This document shows positions 1 through 12,102 of a DNA stretch of 64,000 nt, one piece after another. The position numbers were made by a program, and so were the translations under genes. The DNA comes from Nemophila menziesii (lineage: Eukaryota > Streptophyta > Magnoliopsida > Boraginales > Hydrophyllaceae). The stretch is taken from assembly GCA_029959085.1 (NCBI GenBank), contig JARWIR010000051.1, forward strand, positions 248,001-312,000. Reading direction: 5' to 3'. The first letter of the stretch is position 1. Every line of letters starts with the position of its first letter. The notes beneath the pieces are model-generated. The model ran no database searches and had not been told where the DNA came from. It worked only from the letters and a program-made list of their open reading frames with translations.

Positions 1-735
1 TTAAATTAAGACTTCAAGTCTTTGAAATTCTTCTATATTTTGAGCCTTTAAAATTTAATCTAGCCTTCAAGCATCCATATAAGTTTCGAGTCTTTAAAAT
101 TTAATCCATCTTCACCCTTTAAAAATACGACCTAGGCTTCGAGCCTTTTAAAAAAACTATATATGTTTCAAGTCATTAAAATTTGTTCTTGGATTCAAAT
201 ATTTAGACAATATGTTCTATATTTCAGGCATATAAATGTGTTCTAGACTTTGAGTCTATAAAATTTGGTATATACTTCCTCCATACAAAATTCGATATAA
301 AATATAATCCAGACTTCCGGCATATAAAATATGATCCAGACTTTAAGCCTGTAAATTTTCTTATATGCTTTTAACATATATATTTAGTAGATATTTCAAT
401 GTAGGTTTCGAGCCTATATAATTTTTCTTATGCTTCCGGCCTATAAATTTTTTGTAGGCTTCAGGCCTATAAATTTTTTATATGTTTCTGGCATGTAGAA
501 TTCATTGTAGGCTTTGTGCTTACAAATTTTATTCACTTCAAGAAAATACAATTGTTCAAGGATTCAATATCATTCACATTAGTGAACTGAGAGTAATAAT
601 TTATATGCAATAAAGTTCTCTTCAGGAGATGAATGAAAAAAAAATTAGAAGTTGAATATTATTCCTCAGTTCTTTTGTGAAAATTATAACAAAATTGATA
701 TAGACTTCAAACCTTTAAAATTTAATCTAACTTCT
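1..735. repeat. Degenerate AT-rich tandem repeat array
   Basis: An imperfect array whose units (about 27-45 bp) each hold a short palindromic core of the type GGCTTCGAGCC or GCTTCCGGCC, followed by TATAAATTTT or TTTAAAATTTAATC. The clearest units lie at 400-540, where the period shrinks to about 27 bp. It is cut by the window start, and one separated unit recurs near 690-730 after a break at 545-690. No coding potential is seen. Confidence 0.6.
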
Positions 736-1072
736 TGCTAAAAAATATGAATGATGGACTTGATCATTTTTTTCTCTGGAAATTGTAAGCTGGTGTTGTA
801 AAATGAGATGAAGAAAGCCTCATATATATAACAAAGTGGGGAAATTCAAAATATCCCATAATAATTGTAGCATATGACCATACAAGTAATTTGGTTAGTA
901 ATAAAATCGGTTTGAAATCATTTGAAATATTCAATGAATCAAAATAAATTAGCAACTAGATACTAGAAACTTTTTGTTTTTGTTACATAAATGATAAAAC
1001 AACAACAACGTGAGAGAATAAAGAGGAATATATATATATATATAGACACACACATATAAAATATTAGCGAGG
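736..1072. other. AT-rich spacer, nothing recognised
   Basis: No conserved coding sequence is seen; there is a short (TA)n run near 1030-1043. It ends at the target duplication of the hAT MITE. Confidence 0.5.
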
Positions 1073-1080
1073 TAAGCTAT

Positions 1081-1533
1081 CAGGGTCGGTCCTGACATTT
1101 CGGGGGCCTAAGGCAAACTTTAAAAAATGGGCCCCTAAAAAATTACAAGTTATATAAAATAAAATAAAAAATTCAAAATATAATAAAAAAATAATCAAAT
1201 AAATTTTAAAGGAAAAAATATCTAGGTTTCTTTTAAGTTAACAAGTAATACTAAAATTTAAAAAAAGAGGTAACTTAATTAAATATTTTTGTAACTAAAA
1301 ATATCTAATATTTTTAATTCAGGTGGGCTAAAACTGGGCCTTTGTAATAAAAAAAAATTATGCTTCAGAAAGGGGCCTAAAATTATATAAGTTGGGAAAG
1401 AGCCCAAAGCTATGAATAAAACTGGGCCTTTTTAATAAAAAATAATTATGCTTCAAAGGGGCCCTAAAATTATATGAGTTGGGGAGGGGCTCAAGGCCAT
1501 GGCCTCCTTGGCCTCTTCCCAGGACCGGCCATG
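1081..1533. mobile_element. hAT-type MITE with 8-bp target duplication
   Basis: A 453-bp non-autonomous DNA transposon. The left end starts CAGGGTCGGTCCTG and the right end closes as CAGGACCGGCCATG, which are imperfect terminal inverted repeats. The flanking 8 bp TAAGCTAT are duplicated exactly at 1073-1080 and 1534-1541. An 8-bp duplication with CAGGG-type ends is the hAT superfamily signature. The interior is AT-rich and carries repeated GGGCCT/AGGCCC subterminal words, with no transposase. The perfect target duplication suggests a fairly young insertion. Confidence 0.85.
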
Positions 1534-1540
1534 TAAGCTA

Positions 1541-2525
1541 TCTTCAAGGCCCCTAATTCCTAGCGGGTCATAACAGCAATGGTTGCTTCATCGCTGAAAT
1601 TATATTGAGACTTTTGAGACCCATGCGATTTCATATTTGATTTTTGTTCATGTTATAGGATGTATTTTTCTTAGTGGTTTTCGGTCTACTGGGGTTGGGG
1701 GTTATCTTGGCTAGATTAGGGGGGTGCACGGGTCGGTTTCGGTAAAAAATACTCGACCCGCAAACCACCCGATCATGTGCATGTCTTGAAAAATTAGTCT
1801 CGCACTATATAAACCATTTTGTTTCAGATGTAGCGGGTTAAAGGTGCATTTCAGGTGACTCGTGTTGATAAACATGTTGGGTTTGTATCCAATTTCATTG
1901 GATCGGCCAGTATTACTTTAAAAATAAATTTTTAATGAACAATATAACTTTACATCTCTCTCTACGCAAATAATTTTCGATTTTGAAAAATATAATATTC
2001 TGTTTTAGTAAATAAATTTAAAAATTTAAAAAAAAATTGAGATAATATAATAATGGTATATCAAGTTAGAATTATTAATAAATTATTATTAAAGTTCGAG
2101 AGATTTTAAAATAGAATGAAGAAAAATAGAATTTAGAGGACAAAAAAACATGATCTCTATTAATTTTTAAATAAAATAAGCAACGTGATTTTTTTTTTTA
2201 ATTTCTTATACTTAAAAGACAATTGGGTTATGCAGGTTTCAACTTTTAAGCCCATAGCCTGCAAATTTAAAAAAAAAATATTTAAACCATAATCTGCCCA
2301 ATAATACAAACACTCGTTTAATTTCAGAATTAATTTATGCAGATTGATCGGGTTAGTCGGGTTTCCTAACCCGTTGCATACCCCTATGCGAGATATGATA
2401 TCTTTAAGGAACCTAGTTTCGTGTGGATCACAGTTTCATCTTTCAAACTATATCGAGGCTTTTTCAGGCCCATGCGCTCATATTTGGCTTGGTCATCCTG
2501 CGTGGTATTGGCCTAATAAACTCCA
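1541..2525. repeat. Diverged direct duplication flanking a MITE
   Basis: Sequence at about 1541-1660 recurs in diverged form at about 2398-2520. Shared words include CCCATGCG followed by TCATATTTG, and the segment before it (ATATTGAGACTTTT versus ATATCGAGGCTTTT). The degenerate element at 1719-2385 lies between the copies. This may be a local duplication or two copies of one repeat. No function is inferred. Confidence 0.45.
1719..2385. mobile_element. Degenerate hAT-like MITE
   Basis: The left end GGGGTGCACGGGTCGG and right end (reverse complement AGGGGTATGCAACGGGTTAGG-like) form imperfect inverted repeats rich in GGGTC/GACCC words, typical of plant hAT MITEs. The interior has several GGGTT/AACCC words and long A/T runs. 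No target duplication is visible, so the boundaries are approximate and the superfamily is inferred from the end pattern only. Confidence 0.45.
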
Positions 2526-3597
2526 CGATAATTTTTTTTCTATCAGGAGGAAGGAAGGAGAGAATTAATGTATCTTTTTCTTAGAGTTTTTCTAAAATTG
2601 AACTTATTGACAGCATATCTATAACCAAGAGATTTTAACTATTGGGTGTCTTAAATCTATCGCTGGACGACATTAAGAAATACTTTTTTTGTTAACTTTT
2701 ATTTGTTTGACTTTCTAAAAAGATGTATCCAATAATGTCGGGTTTTTTTCAATATCAAATATTTTTTTCTAATTTTTTTAATATTATTTCTAATTAAATA
2801 ATAAAAAAATAGTATTAAATAAGTTAATGTATATCAATTAAAAGTAATTGTATAAAGAAAAGGAATAATAATTTTTTTTTTTAATTTTATGCACCAAAAA
2901 GTTACACAAATAAAAATAAACGGAGGGCTCACCACGAAAACCAAATAATTGGTGCATAACCAACAAGACATAAAATTGGAAAATCCTTGGTTTTATGTGG
3001 ATTGTTGGTTCCATACTCAAATGGCACAAATAGTTGATCAAAAAGCCATGAGAAAGTGAAACGTTTGTGTTGACTATTTCCCTATTTACGTACTACTCCT
3101 ACATACTACTAGACCTTTTCCATTGCTATTGCGGATTGCCTCTCTCCTAGTTTTGACTTTCAAATTCACATTTTTGTCTTTGTCCAAACCCTCATGGAAT
3201 CAGATTAGAAATGGAATAGAAACACTGAAACCAGAATGTGCATCAAAAAAGTGTCCATGTAATATTCTACTACGATAGACTATACTATTATATTATTATA
3301 GCTCGTAGTAGCAAAAACAAATGTATAAATTTTAAAATTACTTTTTCCCAGTAAGAGACTTAAATGTGCATTGGGATATGAGGTTATTGTTGCTTCCAAG
3401 TCAACTAAGAAAGCCTTGCATTTGAGGAAATCATTAAAGACTCTCACTCACTCCATTTACCTCCGTTTCGTTTATTTTGAATTTCAAAATAAAACCCACA
3501 CTTTTCCAAATACCAACATCAAAAATTTAGAAAAAGTGACAACATTAGGTAAATAATAAATTTTATAAAATTTTGAAATTAAAATAGTTTAAGGGTG
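2526..3597. other. Non-coding spacer, nothing recognised
   Basis: AT-rich DNA with homopolymer A and T runs. The short open frames here have no recognisable motif and look like chance. Confidence 0.5.
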
Positions 3598-4690
3598 ATT
3601 TATACTATTGCTTCACAAATCATACTTTAAGCAGAGGCAATTCAAAAATATCATAAACCTTCCGTGTTCTTTGATTATTACTAGCCCTTTGAATGTATCA
3701 CCGAGTTTGATTGGAAGGTTGAAACCTTCAGGATCCTTGAGTTTTGGTGACAACTTCTTTTTCACTTGGATCGATATCTTTTGGGTGAGTGTTACTGTTT
3801 CATACTCCGCAAACTTGTTTTTTTGGAAAATGTCTTCCTAAAGAACATCATATATTTCAGAATCTTTTAGATTGCTTAAAGTATCAGATATTGATCTTTA
3901 ACAGACCCAACATTTCAATAAACTTCTTGTACTCAACATCATCATATGTCTTGACTATTCTCGATGGGAATGGAGGTGGTGAACGCTTTTCTTTTGGCGG
4001 CGGTTCTACCCTCGATTTCTCGTGCACTTTTTTTTTTGCTTCTTTAGACTTCTCAACCACTTCTTCTTCTTTATCATCAACCCAATCTACTATGGTTACC
4101 TCATCTAAATTCCGATTTTGAGGCTCTTTCTCTTTTGTGACCTCTTCTTGACTAGGCTTAAGTTGTGTTGGTTCTACAACTTTTTAACTTCGAAGGCTGA
4201 TTGTCTTACACGTTCATACTCACCATTCTGTAGCAACTTACCCTCATTGTTTGTACATGGGCCAAATTGCATGACTTGGCCTTAATGAAGTTCTTGAAGA
4301 GAAATTTTTATCTAAGTCAATTCTTATTGCACACTCTTCACTGCTACCTCGGTAGATTGAATTCTTGCATCACTGTATTCCATTATATTCATTGAAATTT
4401 GGATGAACTTGGTGAGACTCTTTTCCAACTCCCTCACACCTTCTTATGGGTGGGATGAAAGTGCCTTCGGATCTGGGTTCTCCGTATATGATTTATACAC
4501 GGCATTTGGAGGTGTTTGATTTTTATAGATTGTCCATTAGAGTGTACATATGGATTGACTTGATAAGAAGTCCCTTGGGATCGAGGCTGGTAGATGGTAT
4601 TAAACACTTGATGATTTTGATTGTATTGACCATAGCCTTGACTATTTGAATTATTCACTCCATAATTGGAACACCCATAAGATTCTTGTG
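3598..4690 (-). pseudogene. Ty3/gypsy (Athila/Tat-type) gag to protease fragment
   Basis: On the minus strand this reads through the end of a retrotransposon gag into the start of the aspartic protease, with stops and frame changes. From right to left one sees a Gln/Asn-rich stretch at 4434-4658 (GYGQYNQNHQ), a helical gag tail, a charged segment ending PPPFPSRI (about 3960-4130), and a block with VTLTQKISIQVKKKLSPKLK (about 3750-3810). The last matches the conserved gag-protease linker of plant Athila/Tat elements (form: KLPPKLKDPGSF). The frame ends near 3600 before the protease active site. It sits head to head with the plus-strand 3' fragment at 4770-6265, so this locus has been inverted or hit twice. 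Confidence 0.7.
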
Positions 4691-4769
4691 CAACGTTTAT
4701 CTCAAATCTTCTATGGGGATTTGTTGTCCCTCAACTCTATTTTTTGTGATTTAATGTTTTTTAGGTAGA

Positions 4770-6043
4770 AATAAAAAAATTGGCAGCTAGAACTTGTTGT
4801 AGATTGTGTTTAATAGCTTAATATCATAAGAGTTAGTGAGTTAATGATAGTAAGTAGTATGTTTATGAACTAGTTGTATGTAGCTCTTTGAAATATGAAC
4901 ATGAAAACAAACCTTAATAGTAAAGAAATGATTAGTAAGCAATTCAGCATAAGTAAGTTTGATCTTAAGGAGCCTTAAGTGGTGTGTAGACCATGAGATC
5001 TGCGCTAGTTGATAACTCATTTAATGAACGTACTAGATGTGAGAAATCAACAAAATTGCATATCTAAAAAAGTGATTAAGGTGGTTCTTTGATAAACCCT
5101 TGTTTCGTTTTAGCTTGTTGTCCAAATACTAATTGATATACTATCCGTCTCAGCCCCTTCTAACCCTTCTAAAGACTTTTTATGAGCCATGTTATAAGCC
5201 ATACCTCATAGATTATATAAATTTCCATATGAATCATACTCAAATTGCGATTCTAAGACACTCGTCTTTAGAAATTGCGTTTGGCATAGTGGGTTCGAAT
5301 TATGCGTAACATTATTGGGTCAGTTTTTTAGCTAATTATTATGTGATTTGATGATGAATCACCATGCTTTGTATTTTAACCCTTTTTCGGGCTAAAACAA
5401 AGAAAAATATTGAAAAAAGAAAGAAATATGAGAAAAATAAGTATCATGATATTTCACATTAAAAAGAGAGTCTTGGCTAACTTGCGAAAGATAGAAATTA
5501 ATATGAAAAAAATGAACACGAAAAGGACCGACAAAATGGAATTTTTATGTGAAAATTTGGTTGTATATTGGGGTATTGGGGATTCTCATTAAGTGCATCA
5601 TAATATTGGGTTGAGTGAGAACATTTATGAGCGTAACTCAAGTTGTAGGTTGATTCATTGATGGCTAGTAAAAAGAGAGTCAAAAGCTCACTCTAAATTA
5701 TCCAAATATACAATAATACCATACCTAGGCCTACATTACAACCTTAAAGACTTTATGATTATTAGATATGTGATCAAGAAGTGATTGAACCAAGAGAGTA
5801 CTTAGATGGACCATTGTATACTATGTTAGGATCAATGAACACTCTATAACCTCCATATAGAACTAAGATAAAGACCTATCCTTCGTGCATTGTAAAGTTT
5901 ATCTGAACTTGAACTTAAACTGTGTTGAGTTTTTGTATGATAAGTGTATATATGATTTAGTTGTAAATATTATTACATGAAACTCGCTAGGTAGTTTATT
6001 TAGTAATATTACTTACATTCTTTGTTCTTCTTTCCTTTATGCT

Positions 6044-6111
<68 letters not shown>

Positions 6112-6265
6112 CTTCCTTATGTTCTTACTTCTTATTATGTTGGGATGGCACAACTTTTGAGTTGGGGGTCTTGATATCTCCATATTTGTGATAGAATAAT
6201 CTAGTCACGAGACATCATTTTAGGTTCATTATGTGCTTAGTTTAGTGAATTTTCCCTAATAATTT
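4770..6265 (+). mobile_element. 3' end of a gypsy element: internal region, polypurine tract, start of LTR
   Basis: This region is homologous, in opposite orientation, to the 3' internal region of the complete element at 42819-50163 (compare 44446-45800). The polypurine tract TTGAGTTGGGGGTCT at 6157-6171 primes plus-strand synthesis in these elements. It is followed directly by an LTR start (TGATATCTCC at 6172) and the characteristic GAGACATCATTTTAGGT. The LTR is recognisable for only about 95 bp and then fades. No protein-coding part remains. Confidence 0.7.
6046..6112. repeat. (AG)n microsatellite
   Basis: About 33 AG units with one interruption near the right end. It lies in the gypsy 3' internal region shortly before the polypurine tract. 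The sister element at 42819 has no such run at the equivalent place, so the expansion is specific to this copy. Confidence 0.95.
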
Positions 6266-7054
6266 GTGACCAAGGAAGTCAATATCACTTTGCCATAGGC
6301 CCAATGATGAAGCCTCCCAAACATCCACTAATAGCATATGTCAAAATACGAACTAGATATATTGGGATTTTGTTATCTATAAATACTCATTTCATGCACT
6401 TAACAAGGTATCACTTATATTCTTACACTATTTATATTACAGTCAGAATTAGTCCAACATATATTCCCCTCATTCCTCAATCCCAATACTAACTTGGAAG
6501 TCAAAGTGCTATTATGAGGCACACCTCCTTGTGGTCCTATCTCTTATCTAGTTTCAGGTCTTTGAGCTTGGTTCAAAACAAAAATAGCACAAACATCACC
6601 AACAACATTCATGGGAGTTACACCCAAGTGTATTTCTATCGATCAAGCATTCCACGCTCTATCACATAGGATTTTTAGTTTTGACTGATGACTCTTAGCA
6701 CAAAAGGATGAATGCACAAAATCAGGATGTTCTAGGCATAAGATCTTACCAAATCCCTCTTACCCATGAAAAACCATATTGACAGCGAGAAATTAATCTT
6801 TTATGTAAAATATGCCCATCGTCACTAACAATGTCTTAATCTCACTTAATTGTATGTTTTCTGACTACGTTGAACATAAGGGACAGATATAGTGGTTGGC
6901 AGGGGTAGGCTCACAGGACCCCGGGTAAAAAGAAAATTTACCATTTTTTTGGTGGAGGGGGTGGAAGATAAGTAAATATTTTATATCCCTCGCCGCTAAA
7001 AAATCACAACCCCTTTCTATATCTTAGACACGACCCCTGTCAAGCTTATATGTG
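6266..7054. other. Spacer, nothing recognised
   Basis: No convincing gene or transposon end is visible. It may be old LTR sequence decayed beyond recognition by eye. Confidence 0.4.
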
Positions 7055-7210
7055 GGCCTAATGGATCCTTTCTTAGGCAGGCACATGATGAGTTATTTAT
7101 TATCACTACTAATTCAAATTTGTTTGGTTGGTTTCCTCCTATACAAAATACTATCAAGATTAATGTGAACAAAGATGTAGGTCCTCATGGAGTAGTGATA
7201 ATTTATGGTA
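7055..7210 (+). pseudogene. Possible LINE RNase H remnant
   Basis: One frame reads FGWFPPIQNTIKINVNKDVG followed by GVVI. This resembles the start of the RNase H-like domain at the end of plant L1-type LINE ORF2 (typical form W-PP-G-KINVDGA, then GAGVVIRD). The first catalytic Asp is replaced by Asn in this reading. The match is short and breaks off at the repeat starting near 7210, so this is a tentative fossil. Confidence 0.35.
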
Positions 7211-10200
7211 AGGACCACCCATTTCATTGGTAAAAAATTATTTCATATCATTTCTTCCTTAACATAGTAAAGAATTCTAATGCATTACAATTATTCTTTA
7301 CGAGAAGAATGAATAAAGATTGCCAAATATATGAAGACTCCTGGGAAAGGGGGATTAGAGGTTTATATAAGTTGTGTACCTAACACGATGAATAAGGTTA
7401 TACTAACTCAAGTGTTCACACCCTTGGTGTTGCTTGTAGTCATCTAACATAAGCAAACACATGCAACATAGTGTAGTCCTATTAAATGACATTCACTTGT
7501 ACGATACCAAAATGTACTTGATATTTTGTTGGTATCTTTACGAAATAAAATCCGCATGTATCCCATCAAATCTGTTACCAAGTTTATTACCAAATCAAAT
7601 ATTTATTACTGTCTGTTTTCATCCCTCTAAGTACGAACTACAATTTTCTAGCGAAAAATGATTTGCAATCATTTGTTCATTAATAGAGTCGATAAATTCA
7701 TTGCATTACTACGTTTACATATGAGAAAAATGAATAATCTGACAAATATCCAAAAAACTTGAAAAATAAGGGGTCGGGCTTTATTTCAACCACGTGGCTC
7801 TCACGATAGCTAGGATCATGCAACTTAATGGTTCACACCCTTGGTGCTGCTTGACATCGACTGATAAACAATTCACGCTACTTTCTTTGCCTTTAATTTA
7901 TCTTTTCTTGTTATTGTTGTCTGTTTGATTTAATTTCTAGTATCACTCCCTAGATTGGATTTGTGATTTGAGACCCATTTTTGTTACGTATGTGTAATTA
8001 GTGAGTTTAACCATTTTATTAGTTGTCTTCCATTGAGTATTAGGATCTTTAATTAGGTTTGACATTACTAATTAGATCCATATCCGAGAAAGGAAGGATC
8101 TAAGAATTGATATAGTAGATTAGTCGTGTTTGATTGACAACCTTGTGTAGTATCTATACGGTACAATATCATGATTAGAGCGTTTACTACGATGAGGAGG
8201 TTTTCTCCGAAAAGGTTTTAGGCTTAGCATTATAGTTACCTAGTGTATTTGAAATAAAGGTAGGTCGGGTCTTCGACTCCATACTTGGTTTCATTCATGT
8301 GATATTCAAGTATTTATTAGCTTAATTTTGTATGCCCATATAGTATAAAAGCTCACTAGGGTAGATAATTTATTTTGGCTACCATCGAATCATACTCGGG
8401 CTTGTCTTAAGTGGGTTAGATGTATTCATTATAAAGTAAATCGTTTGAACTTGTATCTCTTAGCGAAAGCCTTGTTGAAGATTCTTCATAGCCTATTAGC
8501 TTCATCTTGAAGGGGGGGGGGGATACTTTGGTGGAATAATTTAAACTTGTGTGGTATTACTTTGTCTTAGAAGATATAGTAAGCTACATATGCTGATTGG
8601 AAATTTTTTCAAATAACTTGCTAGTTGTAAGATTTAATCAGAAGATACTTTTGGGATTAGGAAGGAGTCTCCATTTATTTGGGAGGCACTTGGTGGATAA
8701 TTGAATATTGGAATAATGATCTTAGGCCTTTGTCATCTTTTAAGCCATGATATAGCATATTTATATCAACGTGGTGATTAAATCACATCCTAAGCTAGCC
8801 CTAATAATGAGACAATCTCGTATTTACTTGCTTTCTATAAATAGTATTGATTAGTTTATCTTTGTTTCTCCCTTTTGATATTTATCTTTGCACAACGATG
8901 TTTTAGCATCATACCACGAACATCAAGAATCACTTATGCAATAACCAATCCTTGTGGACCGATACTCGATCATACCGAATCTTTATTACTTGTGTCACTG
9001 TGTATACTTGCACTTATCCTTGGCGTCTTGAACGAATTCCCTTCTTTATTATATATAATTTTATTTAGTGTTCGTGAGCCAACCTGATGCTATTGTGGGT
9101 TCTTATGTAATTACATCATATTTCATTGCATGAACCATCCATTTCCTAGTAACAGGTGATTTATTTTATCATCTTTTCCTTCAGGAGGGAAATAATAATA
9201 AAAGAAAGGAAGGGAAAAATTATAAAAGAAAATGAGAGAAAATGTTGTTTGGATCAGATAATTTTAAGTATTTTTTTGTTTAAATTGGAAAAGAGGGAAG
9301 AATAAAAAATATTAACATATTTCTTTTTTTATCAGTGTTTGTAAGATATCAAGGTTATTTTTTTTCTTACTTATTTATTAAAATCCTTTACTTCCATTTG
9401 ACCCCAATTTGGAATGATTATATAATGTGGTTTATAGGTGATTTTCATAATCCCTCAAATTACTTTCCTTTAAAAAAAATTCAATCCAAATGATAAAATA
9501 TATCAAAAATTATTTATTTTCCTTTCTTTTCTTCTCAATACCTTCAATCCAAACGTACGAGTTTCAATACAATTATGATATTTTTTTTTCATGAAATTGA
9601 ACAGAGTCTGACAAATATATGAAGTATGCTAAAAAAGAAGGTCAGAGGTTTATATGATGTGTGCCTCATATGATGGATAAGGTCATGACAACTCAAGGCT
9701 TCATACCCTTGGCGTTGTTTGACACCGGCTGACGTGAAAAAACGCATGCAACATGATGCAATGCTTATTAATGATATCAACCCGTACGGTACCAAAATGT
9801 ACTTGACTTTTTGTCAGTATCTGTTTAAAAAAAATCCTCATATATCCCATCAAGTTCGTTATCGAGATTATTACCAAATCAAATAATCATTATTAACGAA
9901 TTAAAGCTGGTTAGTTATTATCCTTCTGCGAACTATCTTTTTCATGATTACAAATGATTTTCTATCATCTCTTTCTTAATAGAGTCAATACCTTCAATGC
10001 ATTACAACTTTTATATAGGAGAAAATTGAACAAAATTTGACAAATATCTGAAGAACCCTGTAAAAACAAGGGACAAGGATTTATTTCAGTAACGTGGCTC
10101 ACATGACAACTAAAGGTTATACAACTGAATAAGCGCTCATACCCTTACTATTGTCCGACGTCGACTAACAAGGGTTTATTTAAGATTTGTGACTCATATA

Positions 10201-10545
10201 ATAGGTAAAGATTATACAACTGAATAAGCGTTTATACCCTTAACATTGTCTGACATCGACTAACATGAAGGAGCATATGCAATCATGCAATCTGATGTGA
10301 CAATAGGAAATGATATTATGAGTATATTTTACAAAAGAAATTACTCTCATAATAACCCAACGAATTTGTCACCAAGTTTAATTTCAAATCAATTGCTTAT
10401 TAGTTTCCTAAGTAAATCTTACCCATTACCATGATATCCTCCCTCCTTAAACACAAACCATCCTTTTCCTAGTAACAGATCATTTTATATTATTTTCTTC
10501 CATAGTAGAGTCAATAACATTAATTAATTACTACATTTTCTTTAT
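7210..10545. repeat. Degenerate repeat units of about 450 bp upstream of ATL13
   Basis: Several diverged copies of one unit lie at about 7210-7620, 7640-7880, 9580-9900 and 9910-10440, with a partial copy at 10450-10545. Shared landmarks in order are TAATAGAGTCAATA, GCATTACA, TGACAAATATNTGAAG, a GTTTATNT...GTG-CTCA block, TACCCTTGG, GNCTGACATCGACTAAC, a CATGCAA word, and TTACCAAATCAAAT. The fourth copy holds an internal duplication (about 10080-10140 and 10195-10260). A stretch at 7880-9450 separates the second and third copies. The array ends about 280 bp before the ATL13 start codon, so it may lie in that gene's promoter. The repeat family is unknown to me. Confidence 0.6.
7880..9450. other. 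Unclassified insertion between repeat units
   Basis: There is no recognisable protein. Around 8935-9035 the text (CCTTGTGGACCGATACTCG, then CTTGTGTCACTGTGTATACTTGCAC) resembles the end of a plant LTR, which often carries a TTGTGGATCGAC-like motif. Both terminal repeats and a target duplication were sought and not found. A poly-G run lies at 8512-8521. Confidence 0.3.
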
Positions 10546-10824
10546 TGCTAAAATTACTACCTGTCTATGTGCATCATCACATTTACTACATTTGACTTCT
10601 AAAATTATAATTGCGTAGAGTACTATAAAAGTTGTGGGGGGAGTCCCTGGAGTCTTTTATATGTCACTCTATCTCTAGCAAATCTATGCATTAAAAACTT
10701 TTAGCTGTCATTCTTCATTTGTATAATCTCATTGTTATATATCTCTAGAGATAACATGAATATCCTTTCTCCGATCTAACGCCGGTGATCCAAACGAGGT
10801 GCAGGTTTTCTGCCGTGTATCACC

Positions 10825-12102
10825 ATGGCTCGGGGTTTGTTTGTAATTAATAAACCAATCTCTCGTTCACTTATACAACAGCCACCTCCTCCATTATTCC
10901 TCAACCAGACACCACCTCCACCCTCTAGCGATGGTTTCGATTTGAATGACAAGGTAACACCAAGTATACTTTTAATCATAATAGTTCTTGCTATAATCTT
11001 CTTCGTCTCTGGTGTATTACATCTTCTCGTGAGATACTTGTTAAGACCATTACCAAATAGAGGAGATCATCATGATGATTCAGAGAGTGTTACCGCTCTT
11101 CAAGGTCAATTACAGCAACTTTTTCAGCTTCATGATTCAGGTGTTGATCAATCTTATATTGATACTCTCCCTGTATTTAGTTACAAAGCTATTATAGGTG
11201 TCAAAGACCCTTTTGATTGTGCTGTTTGTTTATGCGAATTTGAACCTGAAGATAGGCTTAGATTGTTGCCTAAATGTAGCCATGCTTTTCATATGGACTG
11301 TATTGATACTTGGTTATTATCTCACTCTACTTGTCCTATCTGTAGAGGTAGTTTGATAAGTGATATCGATTTCTCATCCGCTAATCAAAATTGTTCACCT
11401 ATAGTCTTTGTTCTTGAATCTGGAAGTCATGAAAGTTATTCAGAGATCGATTTTCCAGATTCAGAACCTAGTACTAATCTTGACCTGGTACCTCTTTCCG
11501 AGCTTCTAAGTCAATCTTGCGAGATCGAGAGAAAAGGAGGTGAAGATCAGCCGTTAGATCAGCCTTCGGCTGAAAAAGTTGTGACGGTGAAGCTCGGAAA
11601 GTATAAAAACGTTGATTGTGTAGGGGAAGGTAGTACTAGTAGTACTAGCAATGGTAATATTGATTCAAGACGGTGTTTTTCTATGGGGTCTTTTGCGTAT
11701 GTGATGGAGGAAAATACAAATTTACATGTCCCCATTAGAACACCGATGAAGAAACAAGCGAGTAAGAAGCCTACTTTGCCATTAAATCCAGGGCTTAAGC
11801 TAGCAATGTCAGAATGTGGTGGAGATTCCAGAAGATTCTCATTCAGGTTTCCATTTCAGCAGAATGTGATGGCGGCAGATGACCGGAAAATCAAGAATAG
11901 TGGTGGTGCCGCCAGGAGAACGGCTTCTGAGATTAGTCTAGGCCAGTTGGAAACAGGTGGGAGTGAATGGGGAAGTGTTGAAGAGGAAATTCATAGCTCG
12001 AATAGTTTAGATTCTCAACAATCTTTTACTAGGAGGACTTTGCGTTGGCTCATGGGGAGACAAAACAAGGTTGTGCACTCAACCTTTTCATCTAATGTCT
12101 AG
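10825..12102 (+). CDS. ATL13: RING-H2 finger E3 ubiquitin ligase, ATL family (ATL13-like)
   Basis: An intronless 425-residue ORF. The family consists of membrane-anchored E3 ubiquitin ligases that recruit an E2 through the RING-H2 zinc finger. Visible parts: a proline-rich N-terminus (20-34); one transmembrane helix (about 46-72); the GLD-type region [20 protein letters not shown] (110-129); and the RING-H2 finger (132-173). The zinc ligands are C132, C135, C151, H153, H156, C159, C170 and C173, with family-typical W163 and P171. A long Ser-rich tail follows, as in ATL13/46/47, unlike short ATLs. The start context CACCATGGC is strong, and a TTATATATC box lies about 82 bp upstream of the ATG. 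No frame breaks are seen. The ATL13 call rests on remembered similarity in the MARGLF start and the RING region; ATL family identity is near certain, the exact member less so. Confidence 0.93.
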   Translation: MARGLFVINKPISRSLIQQPPPPLFLNQTPPPPSSDGFDLNDKVTPSILLIIIVLAIIFFVSGVLHLLVRYLLRPLPNRGDHHDDSESVTALQGQLQQLFQLHDSGVDQSYIDTLPVFSYKAIIGVKDPFDCAVCLCEFEPEDRLRLLPKCSHAFHMDCIDTWLLSHSTCPICRGSLISDIDFSSANQNCSPIVFVLESGSHESYSEIDFPDSEPSTNLDLVPLSELLSQSCEIERKGGEDQPLDQPSAEKVVTVKLGKYKNVDCVGEGSTSSTSNGNIDSRRCFSMGSFAYVMEENTNLHVPIRTPMKKQASKKPTLPLNPGLKLAMSECGGDSRRFSFRFPFQQNVMAADDRKIKNSGGAARRTASEISLGQLETGGSEWGSVEEEIHSSNSLDSQQSFTRRTLRWLMGRQNKVVHSTFSSNV

